Part shown: positions 5,050 through 7,437 of the stretch, in pieces | How positions within the stretch are numbered: the stretch's first letter is position 1 | Layout of the letters: each line of letters begins with the position of its first letter | Assembly (NCBI GenBank): GCA_947451445.1 | Contig: CANFZJ010000156.1 | Coordinates: 1 to 7,437 of the forward strand | Reading direction: 5' to 3' | Origin: Comamonadaceae bacterium | Lineage (GTDB): Bacteria; Pseudomonadota; Gammaproteobacteria; Burkholderiales; Burkholderiaceae_C | Length of the DNA stretch: 7,437 nucleotides | The notes under the pieces: model-generated | Databases searched by the model: none | Told to the model about the DNA's origin: nothing | What the model saw: only the letters and a program-made list of their open reading frames with translations | Program-made: the position numbers and the translations under genes

Positions 5050-6975
5050 TCAGCGGGCCGGAATCCACTGCAGCAGCAGTGCAAACAGCAGGTGGGGTTG
5101 AATCGGTTTAGCCAGGTAGCCATTCATACCGGCGGCGATGCAGCTGTCGCGGTCGGCGCCAGAGGCATTCGCAGTCATCGCCAAAATGGGCAAATTGCGC
5201 CAGGCAGGATTCGCCCGGATGTGGCGGGTGGCGGTTAACCCGTCCATCACTGGCATCTGCATGTCCATCAGCACCATGTCGTAAGTCTGCTTGCCCAGCA
5301 TGGCCAGCGCAGCTTCTCCATGCGGGGCAATATCTACTTTCAGCCCTGCATAGCCCAGCAGGCCAGCGCCAACTTGCTGGTTCAGCAGGTTGTCGTCTAC
5401 CAGCAGCACACGTGCGTCTTTGAGAGGCGACAGGTCCATGTCCTCTTCTACTGCTCGGGCGCGGTGGGGCAGCCAATCTCGCGCGCTAATACGCTGTTGG
5501 TTGTTTCCTTTTTCCAGCCAGACGTTCAGCCAAAAAGTACTTCCTTCGCCAATGGCGCTGGTGACACCCACCGTGCCGCCCATCAGCTCGGCCAGCTTTT
5601 GGGAGATGGCCAGACCCAACCCAGTGCCGCCGAACTTGCGGGTGGTGGACGCATCGGCTTGCTGGAATGGCTCGAACAGCCGTGATTGCTGCACTGCAGT
5701 CAATCCAATACCGGTGTCCTCTACCTCGAACCGCACCTGAACGGCACTGTCGCGCTGTTGGAGCTGGCGTACCCGGACCATGACCCCTCCACGCGCGGTA
5801 AATTTGACGGCGTTATTCGCAAAATTAATCAAAATCTGGCCCAGCCGAAGCGGGTCGCCGCACAGGTAGGCGGGGAGGGCAGGGTCATAGTCAAAGACCA
5901 GGTTCAGGCCTTTGTTTTTGCTTTTTTCTTCGACCAGGTTGGCCACGTTATCCAGCAAACCCTGCAAACCAAATTCGATGGACTCCACCTCTAGCTTGCC
6001 CGCCTCAATCTTGCTGAGATCGAGAATATCGTTGATGAGGGCCAGCAGATGCTGGCTGGAGCGTTGGATTTTCTCCATGTATTCGCCCTGCTGGGCGTTC
6101 AGATCGCCACTTTGCACCAGGTGACCCATACCGATAATGGCATTCATGGGGGTGCGTATTTCGTGGCTCATATTGGCCAAAAAACTGGATTTCAACTGCG
6201 ATGCTTCCTCTGCCTTGGCTCGGGCCGCGAGCAGCTCGGTTTCATTGGCACGCAGTGCTTCATTGGCAGCTTTGAGTTCGCCCGTACGTGCGTTTACCCG
6301 GGCCTCCAGCGCTTCTTCGTTGCGCTGCAATGACAGGACCAACTCTGACTTGGCCCGCCCGCGTTCGCGAAATTGCCGTGTCATGGCCCAGGTCAAAAAG
6401 AAAGTCAGCAGCGCTTGGGAACTGGTTAAGACGATGGTCTGGATGTTTTGGCTGCGTACTTCAGCCGTCCGGGCATCCGCCACATTGGAAGACACCCGCG
6501 AAGCCAGCAACGAAAGATCATGGATGGGGTCGCGTAAGTGCTCCAATTTTTCGCGTAGCAGGGGCAGTCTTTGGGCTGCCGTTGTCATATCTAACCCTGT
6601 TTGGGTCAGCAAGTCGCCTTCCACGACAAAGCGCTGCAGTTGGGCCATCGTCGCGCCATACTGGGGCTCATCAATCAGCAAGGTGCGCGGAGTGCCTGAG
6701 CTGATGGCGTTGATGCGGCTGACGAAAATCTCATACCGTAACTGCAGTTTTTCAAGCGCGGCTTGACTGGGCTCGGATTGGTAGCGGTACAGCAGCAAAT
6801 CAAATTGCGGGTATTCAACATCGATTTGTAAAAAGGTCCACAGCGCATTGGTGTCGCTGCGCTGCATGACTGTCTCCATGTTCCTGAACTGGCGGTACTG
6901 CACCGTAGCAATCGAAATATAGGCAACAACCAGGGTGCCAATAATCAAATAGAGAAGATTTTTATGGCTGCGCAT
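5050..6975 (-). CDS. Membrane-bound hybrid sensor histidine kinase with receiver domain
   Basis: Inner-membrane sensor of 641 residues that autophosphorylates on His and passes phosphate to its own receiver. Order: TM1 at about 7-24, an extracytoplasmic helical sensor of about 150 residues without a family I recognise, TM2 at about 179-199, a coiled-coil linker (210-262), the HisKA domain with SHEIRTPMNA (His271), and an HATPase domain with N-box NFANNAVKFT (384-393), G1 box DTGIG (420-424) and G2 box GTGLGL (450-455). The C-terminal receiver has DD at 527-528, the phospho-acceptor Asp571 in MDMQMP, Thr601 and Lys623. All catalytic residues are present. There is no PAS, HAMP or HPt domain, so a separate phosphotransfer protein must complete the relay; none is in the window. 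The frame also opens at 7059, adding 28 residues that look untypical; the start at 6975 puts TM1 at the N-terminus. Neither start has a good ribosome binding site. Confidence 0.93.
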   Translation of the reverse strand: MRSHKNLLYLIIGTLVVAYISIATVQYRQFRNMETVMQRSDTNALWTFLQIDVEYPQFDLLLYRYQSEPSQAALEKLQLRYEIFVSRINAISSGTPRTLLIDEPQYGATMAQLQRFVVEGDLLTQTGLDMTTAAQRLPLLREKLEHLRDPIHDLSLLASRVSSNVADARTAEVRSQNIQTIVLTSSQALLTFFLTWAMTRQFRERGRAKSELVLSLQRNEEALEARVNARTGELKAANEALRANETELLAARAKAEEASQLKSSFLANMSHEIRTPMNAIIGMGHLVQSGDLNAQQGEYMEKIQRSSQHLLALINDILDLSKIEAGKLEVESIEFGLQGLLDNVANLVEEKSKNKGLNLVFDYDPALPAYLCGDPLRLGQILINFANNAVKFTARGGVMVRVRQLQQRDSAVQVRFEVEDTGIGLTAVQQSRLFEPFQQADASTTRKFGGTGLGLAISQKLAELMGGTVGVTSAIGEGSTFWLNVWLEKGNNQQRISARDWLPHRARAVEEDMDLSPLKDARVLLVDDNLLNQQVGAGLLGYAGLKVDIAPHGEAALAMLGKQTYDMVLMDMQMPVMDGLTATRHIRANPAWRNLPILAMTANASGADRDSCIAAGMNGYLAKPIQPHLLFALLLQWIPAR

Positions 6976-7188
6976 GGTGAAAGCGAATGGAAATACAGGT
7001 CTGGAAGCGACAGTGCCGGGACAGCGCGTAGAAGTATGGCATACGTAGTGCGCGTGCATTCTGGTGCTTTTATGAGAAGTTAACTTAACATAATATACAT
7101 TGTCTTAAGTACGTTTTTGTCAGTGCTGTGTGTTCGTGGTTGCTTTTTCTTCGCATCAAAGCCAGCCGCCAAGGCTGACACTGTGCCC
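6976..7188. promoter_or_regulatory. Divergent intergenic region between the kinase and the HTH gene
   Basis: About 213 bases (129 if the kinase begins at 7059) separate two divergent genes and should hold both promoters. The AT-rich core at about 7070-7115 contains the perfect 10-bp palindrome AAGTTAACTT (7077-7086), and CTTAA occurs at 7084-7088 and again at 7104-7108, 20 bases apart, close to two helical turns. This looks like an operator, but the binding protein is unknown and no promoter hexamers could be assigned safely. Confidence 0.35.
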
Positions 7189-7437
7189 ATGAAAAAGCCC
7201 AAAAAACCCATCCCGAAGCTGCCCACGATCAGCCCCAGAAAAATGTACACCGGGGAACTGCGCCGCTACATGATCGACCTGCACGGAACACCCGCCATGC
7301 TGGCCCATCACCTCGACGTTTCAGAGCGCACGGTGCTGCGCTGGCTGGCCGACAACAGCGCGCCGAAGGCCGTGCTGCTGGCGCTGTGGTACGAAACGCC
7401 CGAAGGCCGTTCAAATGCGGCCAGCCATTGCGAATAC
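7189..7437 (+). CDS. Small helix-turn-helix protein, 3' end cut by the right edge
   Basis: An open frame from ATG at 7189 runs to the end of the window without a stop: 83 codons are visible. The first 20 residues are basic and Pro-rich (MKKPKKPIPKLP). Then GELRRYMIDLHGTPAMLAHH leads into LDVSERTVLRWLADN (42-56), which reads as a helix-turn-helix: TPAMLAHHL as the first helix, DVS as the turn and ERTVLRWLA as the recognition helix. After it comes APKAVLLALWYETPEGR. This resembles Cro/MerR-like or phage-type DNA-binding proteins, but I do not recognise a named family and the C-terminus is missing. AAGG at 7171-7174 is a weak, distant ribosome binding site. Coding character is supported by GC-rich third positions and by the conserved-looking HTH. 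It is divergent from the kinase gene and could regulate it; that is only inference from position. Confidence 0.65.
   Translation, partial: MKKPKKPIPKLPTISPRKMYTGELRRYMIDLHGTPAMLAHHLDVSERTVLRWLADNSAPKAVLLALWYETPEGRSNAASHCEY

Noticed and set aside
6137..6766. Plus-strand open frame of 209 codons opposite the histidine kinase
   Set aside because: Ser/Arg-rich translation typical of an antisense frame; the minus strand carries the kinase motifs.
6976..7059. Kinase start at 7059 instead of 6975
   Set aside because: The extra 28 residues look like translated intergenic DNA, while starting at 6975 gives a short charged N-terminus followed directly by TM1. Kept as an alternative because neither start has a clear ribosome binding site.
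1..7437. CRISPR array, tRNA or rRNA gene, transposase or integrase
   Set aside because: No regularly spaced repeats, no cloverleaf-like sequence noticed, and no coding frame with recombinase motifs.

Overview
The window looks like chromosomal DNA of a betaproteobacterium, most likely in the Comamonadaceae (Rhodoferax/Polaromonas-like). This rests on high GC, dense coding, the gene order acyl-CoA ligase / small membrane protein / tadA / ldcA, the character of the proteins, and an interspersed palindromic repeat that I recall from that family. The assignment is an inference; no rRNA or other marker gene is present.

Left part (1-3122, all + strand, gaps of 39-66 bp): the 3' end of an acyl-CoA ligase, a 64-residue single-span membrane protein, tadA (tRNA adenosine-34 deaminase) and an LD-carboxypeptidase of family S66. 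These are mostly housekeeping functions (acyl activation, wobble inosine formation, murein recycling). TadA carries a C-terminal extension that reads as a collapsed haloalkane-dehalogenase-like alpha/beta hydrolase: the nucleophile is gone, the cap region is deleted and the last part of the fold is missing. Two copies of one short palindromic repeat lie here in opposite orientations. One sits between the small gene and tadA; the other lies in frame inside ldcA and adds about 20 residues.

Middle and right part (3237-7437) is a signalling cluster: a cytosolic class III nucleotidyl cyclase with a C-terminal FHA domain (+), a YcgR-like PilZ protein (+), and a membrane-bound hybrid sensor histidine kinase (-) that converges on the PilZ gene with 8 bp between stop codons. 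A gene for a small helix-turn-helix protein (+) starts divergently from the kinase and runs off the right edge. cAMP (predicted), c-di-GMP (predicted) and phosphorelay components are therefore adjacent, but nothing in the sequence shows that they act on each other. The AT-rich gap before the PilZ gene holds two overlapping inverted repeats that share one arm.

No RNA genes, transposases, CRISPR arrays or obvious phage structural genes were seen. No stretch longer than 300 bases lacks a gene. I do not see a clearly new defence or mobile system; the most unusual items are the degenerate TadA fusion and the repeat that has become coding sequence in ldcA.
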